Shown: positions 1-8,512, counted from the stretch's first letter. The stretch is 64,000 nucleotides of DNA from Actinoplanes auranticolor (GCF_018332655.1 NZ_BOQL01000006.1:1-64000); one strand, 5' to 3'. Made by a program: numbers and translations. Notes: generated by a model not told the origin, from the sequence alone.

Positions 1-95
1 ACAAGGGTGCACCAATGAGCGAGCTCGCGAGCGAATCATCAACTCTGCGCCCGACGAATGTCATCGCCGGAGCGCCAGCGGAGGCGATGGCATGA
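1..95 (+). CDS. ABC transporter ATP-binding protein, C-terminal end (partial)
   Basis: An open frame enters from the left edge and stops at the TGA at 93-95, giving about 30 residues. The piece with GAPMSELA resembles the C-terminal 'GA-x-ISELA' tail common in ABC-2 exporter ATPases of actinobacteria. It overlaps the ATG of the following permease by four bases (ATGA), so the three genes are translationally coupled. No Walker motif lies inside the window, so the identity rests on the tail and on the two ABC-2 permeases that follow. Confidence 0.5.
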   Translation, partial: KGAPMSELASESSTLRPTNVIAGAPAEAMA

Positions 96-889
96 GCGCC
101 CTGCGGGCGGTCACCCGGGCGGAGCTGACGAAGATCACCACGCTCCGCGCCGGCTGGCTGGTGCTGGGGGCCATCCTGGCCCTGCAGGTCCTGGTGGAGG
201 CCCAGGTGGTGGGGCTCACCGCCGACGCGGTCGCGAAGATCACGCCGGACGGGACCATCGAGATCTTCCTGGGCCGGCCGGAACCGGCGCGGGCGGCCCT
301 GCTCGAGTTCATCCGCGCGTCCTCGCTGCAGATGAGCGTGTTCCTGCCGGTCCTGGCGGCGGTCATCGCCGGACAGGAGTTCCGCGGCGGGCAGCTGAGG
401 GCGAGCCTGCTCGCGGTGCCCCGGCGGGGCCGGCTGCTCGCGGCCAAGCTGGTGGCGGCGGCCGGGTACCTCACCCTGGCGGCGGTGCTGATCGCCGCGA
501 TCAGCACCGGGTTCAGCCATCTGGGCGTCCGGGAGTGGGATCCGGGGCTGCCGGTCAGCGGCGACGCGCTGCTGGGCCAGGCCGGGTTCATCCTGTACGC
601 GGTCCTGCTCGGCGTGAGCACGTACGCGATCGCCGTCATCGCCCGCAGCACCCTGGCGGCCATCGGGGTCAGCCTCGCGCTGATCACCGTGACGATGACG
701 CAGGTGCTGGCCGGCGCGCCGGGCCTGGACGCGCTGTTCCCGGTCAGCGCTGGCCGGAACCTGCTGCTCAACCCGGAGACCAGCGATCTCACGTCGGGTC
801 CAGGGCAGGCCGTCCTCGTCCTGGTGGGCTGGGCGGTGGTGACCTCGCTGCTCGCCGGCCTCACCCTCGTACAGCGGGACGCCCGGTGA
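92..889 (+). CDS. ABC-2 type membrane permease, first subunit
   Basis: A 265-residue integral membrane protein with about six hydrophobic segments, the first near residues 22-42. It contains the stretch GQEFRGGQLRASLLAVPRR after the second segment, typical of actinobacterial ABC-2 exporter permeases of this size. It starts on the ATGA overlap with the upstream ATPase tail, and its TGA overlaps the GTG of the next permease. Together they should form an exporter of unknown substrate, with the ATPase energising two different permease subunits. The nearly identical EFRGGQ-SLLAVPRR segment in the next protein shows that the two permeases are paralogues from a local duplication. Substrate cannot be inferred. 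Confidence 0.82.
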   Translation: MSALRAVTRAELTKITTLRAGWLVLGAILALQVLVEAQVVGLTADAVAKITPDGTIEIFLGRPEPARAALLEFIRASSLQMSVFLPVLAAVIAGQEFRGGQLRASLLAVPRRGRLLAAKLVAAAGYLTLAAVLIAAISTGFSHLGVREWDPGLPVSGDALLGQAGFILYAVLLGVSTYAIAVIARSTLAAIGVSLALITVTMTQVLAGAPGLDALFPVSAGRNLLLNPETSDLTSGPGQAVLVLVGWAVVTSLLAGLTLVQRDAR

Positions 890-1596
890 CCGGCGCCGCC
901 CCGATCGGGTTCGGTGACCTGCTCGCCGCCGAGCTCATCAAGATCCGTACGCTGCCGGCGATCCGGATCGCGCTGGCCGGCACGCTGCTCGCCAACGGTG
1001 TGCTCGGCATCCTGGCCGCGACGGATGCCGTCCGCGTCGCCGGTCCGGACGGCCCGGTCCCGATCACCCGGCTCGGGGGCCCGCTGCTGGCCCCGGTCTA
1101 CGTCTTCGTCGCGATCGCCGTCTTCGCCGCCGGCAGCGAGTTCCGGGGCGGGCAGGTCCGGGTGAGCCTGCTCGCCGTGCCACGCCGGGCCCGGCTGTTC
1201 GCCGCCAAGTCCACGGTGTGCGCGCTGGTCAGCGTCCTCGCCGCCGTCCTCGTCGCGGTCCCGTTCCCGCACGCCGCGACGGGTACGGCCTTCCCCGCGC
1301 TCGTGACCGCGTATCTGCTGCTGGCGCTGGTCGGCTACGGCTTCGCTGTCATCGCGAGGACCGTGGTGATCCCGCTCGCCGTGCTGTCCGCCGCGGCCCT
1401 GCTGGTCGCCCCGATGCTCCGCGGCGTGCTCCCGGACCTGGTGAGGTACCTGCCGCACGACGCGGCCCTCAGCCTGGCCGGCCTGCCGGGCGGTCCGGAA
1501 GCCCTGGGCCGCGCCGGCGGCCTGCTCGTGCTCCTGTCCTGGGCCGCCGCGTGCGTCGCGGCGGCCGGGCTGGTCTTCGTCCGTCGCGACGCTTAG
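886..1596 (+). CDS. ABC-2 type membrane permease, second subunit
   Basis: A 236-residue membrane protein paralogous to the preceding permease. It shares GSEFRGGQVRVSLLAVPRR at the same relative place, followed by about four further hydrophobic helices. I chose the GTG at 886 because it overlaps the upstream stop in the usual GTGA arrangement; the much longer frame extending leftward is the shadow of the first permease. It lacks a periplasmic domain. The pair plus the ATPase entering from the left edge is a complete exporter. The following metallopeptidase begins only about ten bases later and is probably in the same transcript. Confidence 0.8.
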   Translation: MTGAAPIGFGDLLAAELIKIRTLPAIRIALAGTLLANGVLGILAATDAVRVAGPDGPVPITRLGGPLLAPVYVFVAIAVFAAGSEFRGGQVRVSLLAVPRRARLFAAKSTVCALVSVLAAVLVAVPFPHAATGTAFPALVTAYLLLALVGYGFAVIARTVVIPLAVLSAAALLVAPMLRGVLPDLVRYLPHDAALSLAGLPGGPEALGRAGGLLVLLSWAAACVAAAGLVFVRRDA

Positions 1597-1605
1597 GAGA
1601 CGGTG

Positions 1606-2325
1606 ATGCCGGAAACCAAGCGGCGGCGGTGGTTGTGGCGCACAGCCGCCGCGCTCGCCGTCATCCTGGTCGCGGCCGTGGCAGCGCTCGTGGTGCTGTA
1701 CCCGATCGCCGTCGCGGCAGCCTGCCCCGGCTGCCACGGGCTGCGCCGGGCCGGACCGGACGTGTACGTCGACGGCGATGCGACGCCGGAGCAGCGGCGT
1801 CAGGTGGTGGGCATGATCGCCGCGGCGAGACAGCGCGTCAGCGACTACCTCGGTGCGACGCGCAGCCGTCCCCGGGTCCTGGTCTGTCTCAGCGCCGGCT
1901 GCTATCAGCGCATCGGTGGTGGTGGCGAGAAGGGGCAGGCCCTGCGGGACCGGGCTCTCGCGCTGTCCCCGGGCGGCGCCGACGTGGTGATCGCCACTCA
2001 CGAGCTGACCCACGCGGAGCTGTACCGGCGGCTGGGCGGCCGCTACGACGAGGTGCCCCGCTGGTTCCACGAGGGGATCGCGGTCCTGGTCTCCAACGAC
2101 CCGCGTTACCTGACCGCGAAGCCGCCGGGTGAGCGCTGCCCGATCGACTACGCCCGGGCGCTGGCAGCCGTCCGCGCGGGTGCGGCGCCCTCGACGGACT
2201 TCTACCGTGACAGTGCCTGCGTGGTGGACCGGTGGACCGCCGCGCACGGCGGGGCCGAGGCCGTGCTCGATCTCGTCCGCCGCCTGCAGGCGGGGGAGTC
2301 GTTCGATTCCGTGGTGGTCCCCTGA
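1606..2325 (+). CDS. Membrane-anchored HELTH zinc metallopeptidase-like protein
   Basis: About 239 residues with one N-terminal transmembrane helix (roughly 11-38) and an extracytoplasmic domain. Counting from the GTG three bases upstream, the domain carries H133-E-L-T-H137 and, twenty residues on, WFHEGIA with E157. This HExxH...E spacing fits the gluzincin/peptidase MA-like fold. I prefer ATG 1606 because it sits six bases after AGGAG at 1595-1599, whereas GTG 1603 is too close. Four cysteines (C41, C44, C95, C100) could form disulfides outside the cell. It lies in the ABC exporter operon, so it might process or release the exported substrate, which is inference. All metal-binding residues are present, so an active enzyme is plausible. 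Confidence 0.72.
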   Translation: MPETKRRRWLWRTAAALAVILVAAVAALVVLYPIAVAAACPGCHGLRRAGPDVYVDGDATPEQRRQVVGMIAAARQRVSDYLGATRSRPRVLVCLSAGCYQRIGGGGEKGQALRDRALALSPGGADVVIATHELTHAELYRRLGGRYDEVPRWFHEGIAVLVSNDPRYLTAKPPGERCPIDYARALAAVRAGAAPSTDFYRDSACVVDRWTAAHGGAEAVLDLVRRLQAGESFDSVVVP

Positions 2326-2484
2326 ACGACCCGGCGATGGCCGGTATATGCCGGAGACCTTCCACCGACCACCAGATCGCGATCAGCTACGGCGGTCCGG
2401 CCGACCCGGGTGCCATCCATGCCCGCCGGGCCAGCGAAAAACTCGATGCGCTCCTGGCCGGGCCCAACGACTGACCCATACTGA
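2326..2484. other. Gap between convergent genes
   Basis: This 159-base stretch separates the metallopeptidase from the convergent kinase gene. One frame ending at 2474 reads a short hydrophilic piece (…ISYGGPADPGAIHARR…) that looks protein-like, but it has no start with a ribosome site and no family I recognise. It may be the tail of a decayed gene. No strong hairpin terminator is visible. Confidence 0.3.
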
Positions 2485-3462
2485 TCAAGATTCGGCACTG
2501 ATCGTCCAGACCTGGCGAGAGGCTCCGCTGCCCGAAAAGCCCGGGAGCATGCTGTCGTGCAGGCGGGCCGCGAGTCGGCCGTCCACTCCGGACACGTTGC
2601 ACAGAGCCAGCCAGGCGGCCCCCAGGGCCGGGTCGTAGGCGGTGGCCACCGGGCCGGGCAGGGCCGCGAGCACGGCCTCCCGGACGGGCGTGTCCCCGGT
2701 GAGCAGGCCGCCGGCCAGCACGACCGGACCGTCCAGGGGTCCCAGCTCGCCCAGGGTGGTGACGAGCCGGATGCCGGCCTCGGCGGTCAGCCGCCCGGCC
2801 AGGGTGTCACCGGCCCGGGCCGCGGCGCAGACCAGCGGAGCGAGCCGGGCGAACGCCGGAGGCGGCTGCCGCCCGGCCCAGTGCACCAGGGCATCCCGAG
2901 AGTTCACGCCGGCGTGAGCCGCCACGACGGCGGCGAGCCCGGCCGGGGTTGATCCGGCCCAGTCGCGTGCCGCCGCGCGGACGGCCTGCAGGCCCAGCCA
3001 CAGGCCCGAGCCCTCGTCGCCGAGCAGCCAGCCCAGCCCGTCCGCGGTGCCGGTGATCCGCCGGTGCTCCAGGCGGGCCGCGACCGCGCCGGTGCCCGCG
3101 ATGAGCACCGCGCCCGAGGGTGCCGCCGTGCCCGCGGCGAAGGCGGTGACCGCGTCGCCGACGACGGAGACCGGGCAGCTCAGGCCGCTCGACCGCCACT
3201 GGTCGGCGAACGTCTCGGACACCCGGGGGTCGTCCAGAGCGCTCACTCCGGCGACGCCTACGGCACCCGCGATCACGGCGTCCGGATCGTGGCCGCGCAG
3301 GGCGGCCCGGACCGCCGTACCGATGGCCCGGGCGGCGGCTGCGCCGGACGCCGCGGGGTTGCCCGGGCCGGCCGACCCGCGGCCCAGCACGGCGCCTTCC
3401 GTGGTGGCGACGACGGCGCGCGACGCCGTCCCGCCGGCGTCGACTCCCAGCACCAGCTTCAC
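2485..3462 (-). CDS. BadF/BadG-family kinase, probable N-acetylglucosamine kinase
   Basis: A 325-residue protein of the ASKHA/BadF-BadG-BcrA-BcrD fold. The phosphate-1 loop is VDAGGTASRAVV near residue 7, the phosphate-2 loop is AGTGAVAA near 122, GDEGSGLWLG follows near 147, and the adenosine motif VVLAGGLL lies near 250. Bacterial and eukaryotic GlcNAc kinases share this architecture. The divergent RpiR regulator, SIS protein and Ngc-type aminosugar transporter make phosphorylation of GlcNAc or a related aminosugar the most likely role. The start at 3462 is an ATG that reads directly into the nucleotide-binding strand. Substrate assignment is inferred from context; a glucosamine or MurNAc kinase is possible. 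Confidence 0.72.
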   Translation of the reverse strand: MKLVLGVDAGGTASRAVVATTEGAVLGRGSAGPGNPAASGAAAARAIGTAVRAALRGHDPDAVIAGAVGVAGVSALDDPRVSETFADQWRSSGLSCPVSVVGDAVTAFAAGTAAPSGAVLIAGTGAVAARLEHRRITGTADGLGWLLGDEGSGLWLGLQAVRAAARDWAGSTPAGLAAVVAAHAGVNSRDALVHWAGRQPPPAFARLAPLVCAAARAGDTLAGRLTAEAGIRLVTTLGELGPLDGPVVLAGGLLTGDTPVREAVLAALPGPVATAYDPALGAAWLALCNVSGVDGRLAARLHDSMLPGFSGSGASRQVWTISAES

Positions 3463-3491
3463 GCATCAGATCGAAACATAGAAAGTTTTTG

Positions 3492-3520
3492 TTGACCAGA
3501 AGCCACAGTGGTCGTAATTT
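3492..3520 (+). promoter_or_regulatory. Sigma-70-like promoter for rpiR-SIS-ngcEFG
   Basis: TTGACC at 3492-3497, a 17-base spacer, then TAATTT at 3515-3520 on the plus strand. This is a near-consensus housekeeping promoter and conspicuously AT-rich against the surroundings. Transcription would start near 3527, inside the inverted repeat described separately, about 45 bases before the GTG at 3572. Confidence 0.6.
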
Positions 3521-3546
3521 TCATCGACACAGGACATCGATGAAAA
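3518..3546. promoter_or_regulatory. Inverted repeat, probable RpiR operator
   Basis: TTTTCATCGA at 3518-3527 and its exact reverse complement TCGATGAAAA at 3537-3546 are separated by nine bases. The left arm overlaps the -10 hexamer and the expected start point, a classic repressor position. The site lies between the divergent kinase and the RpiR-family gene. Binding by that RpiR protein is inferred from position. Confidence 0.6.
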
Positions 3547-3571
3547 CGAGGATCGACACAATGGGGATCGG

Positions 3572-4489
3572 GTGACGGGCGAGAGCGGCGGGCTGCTGGT
3601 GCGGCTGCGCATCGAGGGGCCCAGCATGCCGGAGGCGCTGGCGAGGATCGCCGAGACCATCCTGGCCGATCCGGAGACGGCCGCGCACGCGAGCATCGTG
3701 GACCTGGCCGAGCGGTCCGGCACCTCGACCGCCACGGTCACCCGGTTCAGCCGGGCGCTCGGCTTCAAGGGCTACGCGAACCTGCGGGTCGCCGTGGCCA
3801 CCGAGACCGGCCGGGCCGAGCAGGCCCGCTGGGAGACCGACATCAGCGGGGACATCACCCCCGACGACCAGCTCGACAAGGTGCTGGACATGATCACCGC
3901 GGCCGACACCCGGGCCATCCAGGCGACCGCGTCCGGTCTGGACACCGCGGCCGTCGAGCGGGTCGCGGCGGCGATCGCCACCGCCGGGCGGGTGGAGATC
4001 TTCGGGCTGGGCAGCAGCGGTACGGCGGGCAGCGAGATGGCCTTCCGGCTGGAGCGCATCCGGGTCCCGGTGCGCTACCGGGCCGACACGCACACCGCTC
4101 TGACCAACGCCGCCCTGCTCGGCCCCGGTGACGTGGCGATCGCGCTGTCGCACTCCGGCCGCACCCGCGAGGCCATCGAGACGCTGGCCGAGGCGGCCGA
4201 CCACGGCGCGCTGACCGTCGCGGTGACCTCGTTCGCCCGGTCGCCGCTGGCCGAGGTGGCCGACGTCGCGTTCGTGACCTCGGTGCACGAGACCACCTTC
4301 CGGCTCGCGGCGCTGTCCGCCCTGCACTCCCAGCTGCTGATCCTCGACCTGATCTACGTCGCCGTGGCCCAGCGCACCTACGAGCGCACCGCCGAGGCCC
4401 TCGAGCTCACCGTGCGGGCCGTCGACGCCCACCGGGTGCCCGAGCCCCACACCAACCGCAAGCGAGCACGGAGGGACAAGCCGCTGTGA
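3572..4489 (+). CDS. RpiR/MurR-family transcriptional regulator (HTH-SIS)
   Basis: A 305-residue regulator. The N-terminal HTH_6 domain (about residues 15-90) contains SGTSTATVTRFSRALGF, the recognition-helix signature of the RpiR family. A SIS phosphosugar-binding domain follows (about 130-260) with GLGSSGTAGSEMAFR and SHSGRTREAIE. It probably senses a phosphorylated aminosugar and controls the divergent kinase and the downstream SIS-Ngc operon through the inverted repeat at 3518-3546. The GTG at 3572 is the first usable start; an ATG at 3561 runs into a stop at once. It overlaps the next gene by four bases (GTGA). Confidence 0.85.
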   Translation: MTGESGGLLVRLRIEGPSMPEALARIAETILADPETAAHASIVDLAERSGTSTATVTRFSRALGFKGYANLRVAVATETGRAEQARWETDISGDITPDDQLDKVLDMITAADTRAIQATASGLDTAAVERVAAAIATAGRVEIFGLGSSGTAGSEMAFRLERIRVPVRYRADTHTALTNAALLGPGDVAIALSHSGRTREAIETLAEAADHGALTVAVTSFARSPLAEVADVAFVTSVHETTFRLAALSALHSQLLILDLIYVAVAQRTYERTAEALELTVRAVDAHRVPEPHTNRKRARRDKPL

Positions 4490-5250
4490 CGATCACAAGC
4501 GCCGCCTACGCCGAGGTCATCGCCGAGGCCATCACCCGGGTCGGGAGCAGCCAGCGCGACGCGGTGGCCCGGGCCGCCGACCTGCTGACCGCGACCCTGC
4601 GCTCCGGCGGGGTGATCCAGGCCTTCGGGTGCGGGCACTCCGAGGCGCTCGCCATGGAGATCGCCGGGCGCGCCGGCGGCCTGGTGCCGACCAACAAGAT
4701 CGCGCTGCGCGACATCGTCCTGTACGGCGGCGAGCCCGCCGGCGTGCTCACCGACCCGCAGCTGGAGCGCACGCCCAGCGTCGCCCACCGGCTCTACGAC
4801 CTGGCCCCGATCAAGCCCGACGACACCTTCGTCATCGCCAGCAACTCCGGCGTCAACGGCGCCGTGGTGGAGATGGCGCAGCTGGTCAAGCAGCGCGGGC
4901 ACGCGTTGATCGCGATCACCTCGCGCGAGCACTCGGCCCGGGTGGACTCCCGGCACGACAGCGGGCTCAAGCTCGCCGACCTCGCCGACGTCGTGCTCGA
5001 CAACGGCGCCCCCTACGGCGACGCGGCGCTGCCCTACAGCGCGGGCGCCGGCATCGCCGGGGCGGTGGGTGCCGTCTCCTCGATCACCGCCGCCCTGCTG
5101 GCCCAGCAGATGGTCACCGAGGTCGTGGCCCGCCTGCTGGCGCTCGGCATCACCCCGCCGGTCTACCTCTCCGACAACGTGCCGGGCGGGCGGGAGCACA
5201 ACAAGGAGCTCGAAGCGCGGTACGCCGGGCGCATCCGGCGTACCGCTTAG
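4486..5250 (+). CDS. SIS-domain sugar isomerase-like protein (UPF0309 type)
   Basis: A 254-residue cytoplasmic protein with one SIS fold. GCGHSEALAMEIAGRAGG lies near residue 47 and SNSGVNGAVVEMAQL near 118, matching the UPF0309 group of stand-alone SIS proteins. These bind phosphosugars and are often encoded beside sugar phosphotransferase or ABC uptake genes. The exact reaction, perhaps an amino-hexose-6-phosphate isomerase, deaminase or etherase, is not established. Starts on GTG 4486 overlapping the regulator's stop, so it is co-translated. Placement between the regulator and the Ngc transporter ties it to metabolism of the imported aminosugar. Confidence 0.78.
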   Translation: MTITSAAYAEVIAEAITRVGSSQRDAVARAADLLTATLRSGGVIQAFGCGHSEALAMEIAGRAGGLVPTNKIALRDIVLYGGEPAGVLTDPQLERTPSVAHRLYDLAPIKPDDTFVIASNSGVNGAVVEMAQLVKQRGHALIAITSREHSARVDSRHDSGLKLADLADVVLDNGAPYGDAALPYSAGAGIAGAVGAVSSITAALLAQQMVTEVVARLLALGITPPVYLSDNVPGGREHNKELEARYAGRIRRTA

Positions 5251-5267
5251 GGAAGAAGGCCCAGCTG

Positions 5268-6692
5268 ATGAACCGCCCACCCCTGGCCGAACCGTACCCC
5301 ACCAGACGCACGCTGCTGCGCACGGCGCTGGCCGCCGGCGTCGCGGCGCCGCTGCTCAGCGGCTGCGTGACCGGTGGCGGCGACGACGCCGACCCGGCCG
5401 CCGGCAACACCGGCGCCAAGAGCGCCGACAATCCCCTCGGGGTCAAGGCCGAGACCCCGCTCGAGGTGGTGATCTTCAAGGGCGGGTACGGCGACGAGTA
5501 CGCCAAACACGCCGGCACCCTCTACACCCGCAAGTACCCGGGCGCGAAGATCGACCACCAGGGCCTGCAGAAGATCGGTGAGGCCCTGCAGCCCCGGTTC
5601 GTGGCCAACACCCCGCCGGACGTCGTCGACAACACCGGCGCCAGCCGGCTGGACATCGCGACGCTGGTGGCCGCGAAGCAGGTCACCGACCTGAGTGCGT
5701 TGCTCGACGCGCCGTCCTTCGACGATCCGGCCGTGAAGGTGCGCGACACCCTGCTGCCCGGTGTGATCGAGGACGGCACGTTCGGGCAGACGCCACTGAC
5801 CCTGAACTTCACCTACACCGTCTGGGGGCTCTGGTACTCCAAGTCGCTGTTCGCGGCGAAGGGGTGGGCGTACCCGAAGACGTGGGACGAGATGCTGGCG
5901 CTGTGCGCGACCATCAAGGCGGCGGGCATCGCGCCTTGGACGTACCAGGGCAAGTACCCGGAGTACATCAACGACCCGCTGCTCAGCATGGCCGCCAAGA
6001 CCGGCGGGCTCGCGCTGGTCAGGGCCGTGGACAACCTGGAGCCCAACGCCTGGAAGGCGCCCGGGCTGATCAGTGCCGCCGAGGCGTTCGCCGAGCTGGC
6101 CGGCAAGGGCTATCTCATGGCCGGCTCGGAGGCGCTGACCCACACCGAGGCGCAGGCCGCCTGGTCCAACGGCAAGGCCGCGTTCATCCCGTGCGGCTCC
6201 TGGCTGGAGAGCGAGCAGAAGGACGTCACTCCGCCGGGCTTCGACATGGTGATGGGGACGGTGCCGTCGCGCACGGCGGGCGACCAGCTCAAGGCGACCG
6301 CGGTGCAGGCCGCCAGCAGCGAGTCGTTCCTGGTGCCGGCCAAGGCGAAGAACCCCGCCGGTGGCATGGAGTACCTGCGGATCCTGTTCTCCAAGCAGTC
6401 CGCCAAGGCGTTCGCGTCCACGGCCGGCACGCTGCCCGCGGTGGCCGGGGCGACCGACGGGCTGACCCTGAGCAGCGGGCTGGGCTCGGTCCGCGACGCG
6501 GTCACCGCGGCCGGCGCCGAGACCTTCACCTACCGCTTCCGCACCTGGTACGCCCCGCTGGCCAAGGCCCTCGACGACGCCACCGGTGAGCTGGTGAACA
6601 AGCGCATCACGGCGGCGGAGTGGGCGCAGCGGGTGCAGAAGGCGGCGGACGCGATCGCCAAGGACTCCTCGGTGCAGAAGTACACCCGCTGA
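5268..6692 (+). CDS. ngcE: NgcE-like GlcNAc/chitobiose-binding lipoprotein
   Basis: A 474-residue extracellular solute-binding protein of family 1. The N-terminus has a twin-arginine-like TRRTLLR segment and a lipobox LLSGC (about residues 30-34), so it should be a lipoprotein facing the outside. The mature start NPLGVK, then VVIFKGGYGDEYAK and TYTVWGLWYSKSLF, strongly resembles NgcE, the binding subunit of the streptomycete N-acetylglucosamine/N,N'-diacetylchitobiose transporter. ATG 5268 has GAAGG eight bases upstream. The stop overlaps the permease start by one base. No ATPase gene is nearby, as is usual for Ngc systems that borrow a shared MsiK-type ATPase. Confidence 0.87.
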   Translation: MNRPPLAEPYPTRRTLLRTALAAGVAAPLLSGCVTGGGDDADPAAGNTGAKSADNPLGVKAETPLEVVIFKGGYGDEYAKHAGTLYTRKYPGAKIDHQGLQKIGEALQPRFVANTPPDVVDNTGASRLDIATLVAAKQVTDLSALLDAPSFDDPAVKVRDTLLPGVIEDGTFGQTPLTLNFTYTVWGLWYSKSLFAAKGWAYPKTWDEMLALCATIKAAGIAPWTYQGKYPEYINDPLLSMAAKTGGLALVRAVDNLEPNAWKAPGLISAAEAFAELAGKGYLMAGSEALTHTEAQAAWSNGKAAFIPCGSWLESEQKDVTPPGFDMVMGTVPSRTAGDQLKATAVQAASSESFLVPAKAKNPAGGMEYLRILFSKQSAKAFASTAGTLPAVAGATDGLTLSSGLGSVRDAVTAAGAETFTYRFRTWYAPLAKALDDATGELVNKRITAAEWAQRVQKAADAIAKDSSVQKYTR

Positions 6693-7600
6693 TGCGGCAC
6701 GGTCGGTGGCGGTTCCTGGCCGGCGCGCTGGTGCCCGCGCTGGTGCTGCACGTGGTCTTCGTGCTGTCGCCGTACGCGCAGGCCTTCTACCTGTCGCTGA
6801 CCGACTGGACCGGCGTGGCCGGCGAGGCGCACTTCGTCGGGGCGCGCAACTACGCCCGCCTCGGCGGGGACTCGCTGTTCCTGGACGCGGTGCGCAACAA
6901 CGCGGTGATGCTGGTGGTGGTCCCGCTGGTCACCATCGGGATCGGACTGTTCCTGGCCAGCATGATGCACCTCGGCGGGCGGGGCGGGCGGCGCGGCATC
7001 GCGGGCTCGGGCGCGTACCAGATCGTGTACTTCTTCCCGCAGTTGTTGTCGCTCGTGGTCATCGCGGTGCTGTGGGGTTTCGTCTACAACCCGAACACCG
7101 GACTGCTGAACGGGGGATTGCGTGCGATCGGGCTCGGCGGCCTGGCCCAGAGCTGGCTGGCGTCGCCGGCACTGGCCCTGATCGCCGTGATGGCGGTCCT
7201 GGTCTGGTCGTCGGTCGGTTTCTACGTGGTGCTGTTCAGCGCGGCGATCGACGGCATCCCGCGGGAGCTGTTCGAGGCGGCGCTGCTGGACGGGGCCGGC
7301 GGCTGGGCGACGTTCCGGAAGGTGACGTTGCCGCTGGTCCGCGAGACCGTGCAGGTGGCGTTCGTGTACCTCGGTATCGCCGCGCTGGACGCCTTCGCGG
7401 TCGTGCAGGTGATGACGGTCGGGCCGGGCGGGCCGGACGGCGCCACCGAGGTCATCGGGCTCTCGCTCTACCGCAACGCGTTCACCTACGGCAAGTTCGG
7501 CTACGCCTCGGCCATGGGCGTCGCGCTGTTCTTCGCCACCCTGACGCTGGCCGTGCTGGCGTTGCGGGCCGGTCGCAAGGAGAGGCTGGAGCTGGCATGA
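6692..7600 (+). CDS. ngcF: NgcF-like sugar ABC transporter permease
   Basis: A 302-residue membrane protein with six predicted helices, beginning around residues 9-29. The cytoplasmic EAA loop reads EAALLDGAGGWATFRKVTLP, the ATPase-docking signature of CUT1 permeases. It starts at ATG 6692, sharing one base with the ngcE stop, and ends in an ATGA overlap with the second permease. Function as the first transmembrane subunit of a GlcNAc/chitobiose importer follows from the NgcE-type partner. CUT1 permeases alone do not reveal substrate. Confidence 0.85.
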   Translation: MRHGRWRFLAGALVPALVLHVVFVLSPYAQAFYLSLTDWTGVAGEAHFVGARNYARLGGDSLFLDAVRNNAVMLVVVPLVTIGIGLFLASMMHLGGRGGRRGIAGSGAYQIVYFFPQLLSLVVIAVLWGFVYNPNTGLLNGGLRAIGLGGLAQSWLASPALALIAVMAVLVWSSVGFYVVLFSAAIDGIPRELFEAALLDGAGGWATFRKVTLPLVRETVQVAFVYLGIAALDAFAVVQVMTVGPGGPDGATEVIGLSLYRNAFTYGKFGYASAMGVALFFATLTLAVLALRAGRKERLELA

Positions 7601-8481
7601 CGCTCGTGGACGAACGGCCCGCTGTGTCCGTACCGCCGGCTGCCGCGCGCCGGCCGAGGCGTTCCTACGCGGTGTTCCCGGTGCACCTGGCCATGCTCGC
7701 CTGGGCGGTGGTCACCGCGCTGCCGCTGCTGTGGGCGGTGGTCAGCTCGTTCAAGACCGACACCGAGATCCTCAACGAACCGTGGTCGCTGCCGGCCTCC
7801 CCGCAGCCGGGCAACTGGGTGCGGGCCTGGACCGAGGCCAACATCGGCCGCTACTTCCTCAACAGTCTGATCGTGGTGGGCGGGGCGCTGCTGCTGACCA
7901 TGCTGCTCGGCTCGCTGGTCGCCTACGCGCTGGCCCGGTACGAGTTCCGGGGCAACCGGTTCATCTACTACACCTTCGTCGCGGCCATGTTCTTCCCGGT
8001 GTTCCTGGCCCTGGTGCCGCTGTTCTTCGTGGTGCAGCGGCTGGGACTGCTGGGCACGTACCCCGGTCTGATCCTGGTCTATGCGGCGTACGCCGTGCCT
8101 TTCACGGTCTTCTTCCTGCACTCGTTCTTCCGCACGCTGCCCGGTGAGGTGGCGGAGGCGGCGTTCATCGACGGCTGCTCGCACGGCGCGGTCTTCTTCC
8201 GCGTCATGCTGCCGATGGCCCGGCCGGGCCTGGTCGCCGTCGGCATCTTCAATTTCCTCGGGCTCTGGAACCAGTACCTGCTCCCGCTGGTCCTCAATCC
8301 CGACCCGGACCGGTACGTCCTGGCGCAGGGTCTGGCCGCCCTGTCGGTCAGCCAGGGGTACCGCAGTGACTGGAGCGGTCTGTTCGCCGGCCTGACCATC
8401 GCCATGCTGCCGGTACTGATCGCCTACGTCGCGTTCCAACGGCACATCCGCGCCGGTATGACCGCCGGCGCGGTCAAGTAG
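7597..8481 (+). CDS. ngcG: NgcG-like sugar ABC transporter permease
   Basis: A 294-residue CUT1 permease with a cytoplasmic N-terminal tail (about 25 residues) and six helices. The EAA loop is EAAFIDGCSHGAVFFRVML. The first periplasmic segment with SSFKTDTEILNEPWSLP is typical of the second permease of these importers. ATG 7597 overlaps the stop of ngcF. Together with NgcE and NgcF it makes a complete importer except for the ATPase, which is not in this window. The operon continues to the secreted GH16-CBM5 gene after 31 bases. Confidence 0.85.
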   Translation: MTLVDERPAVSVPPAAARRPRRSYAVFPVHLAMLAWAVVTALPLLWAVVSSFKTDTEILNEPWSLPASPQPGNWVRAWTEANIGRYFLNSLIVVGGALLLTMLLGSLVAYALARYEFRGNRFIYYTFVAAMFFPVFLALVPLFFVVQRLGLLGTYPGLILVYAAYAVPFTVFFLHSFFRTLPGEVAEAAFIDGCSHGAVFFRVMLPMARPGLVAVGIFNFLGLWNQYLLPLVLNPDPDRYVLAQGLAALSVSQGYRSDWSGLFAGLTIAMLPVLIAYVAFQRHIRAGMTAGAVK

Positions 8482-8512
8482 GTCCCCTCACCCCCCATTT
8501 CGGAGGACCCCC

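Noticed and set aside
61..2247. A 728-codon open frame on the minus strand opposite the ABC-2 permeases
   Set aside because: Low-complexity antisense translation of two clearly real membrane protein genes.
2349..2474. Small open reading piece ending IHARRASEKLDALLAGPND
   Set aside because: No ribosome site, no recognisable family and no clear start; kept only as a comment on the gap.
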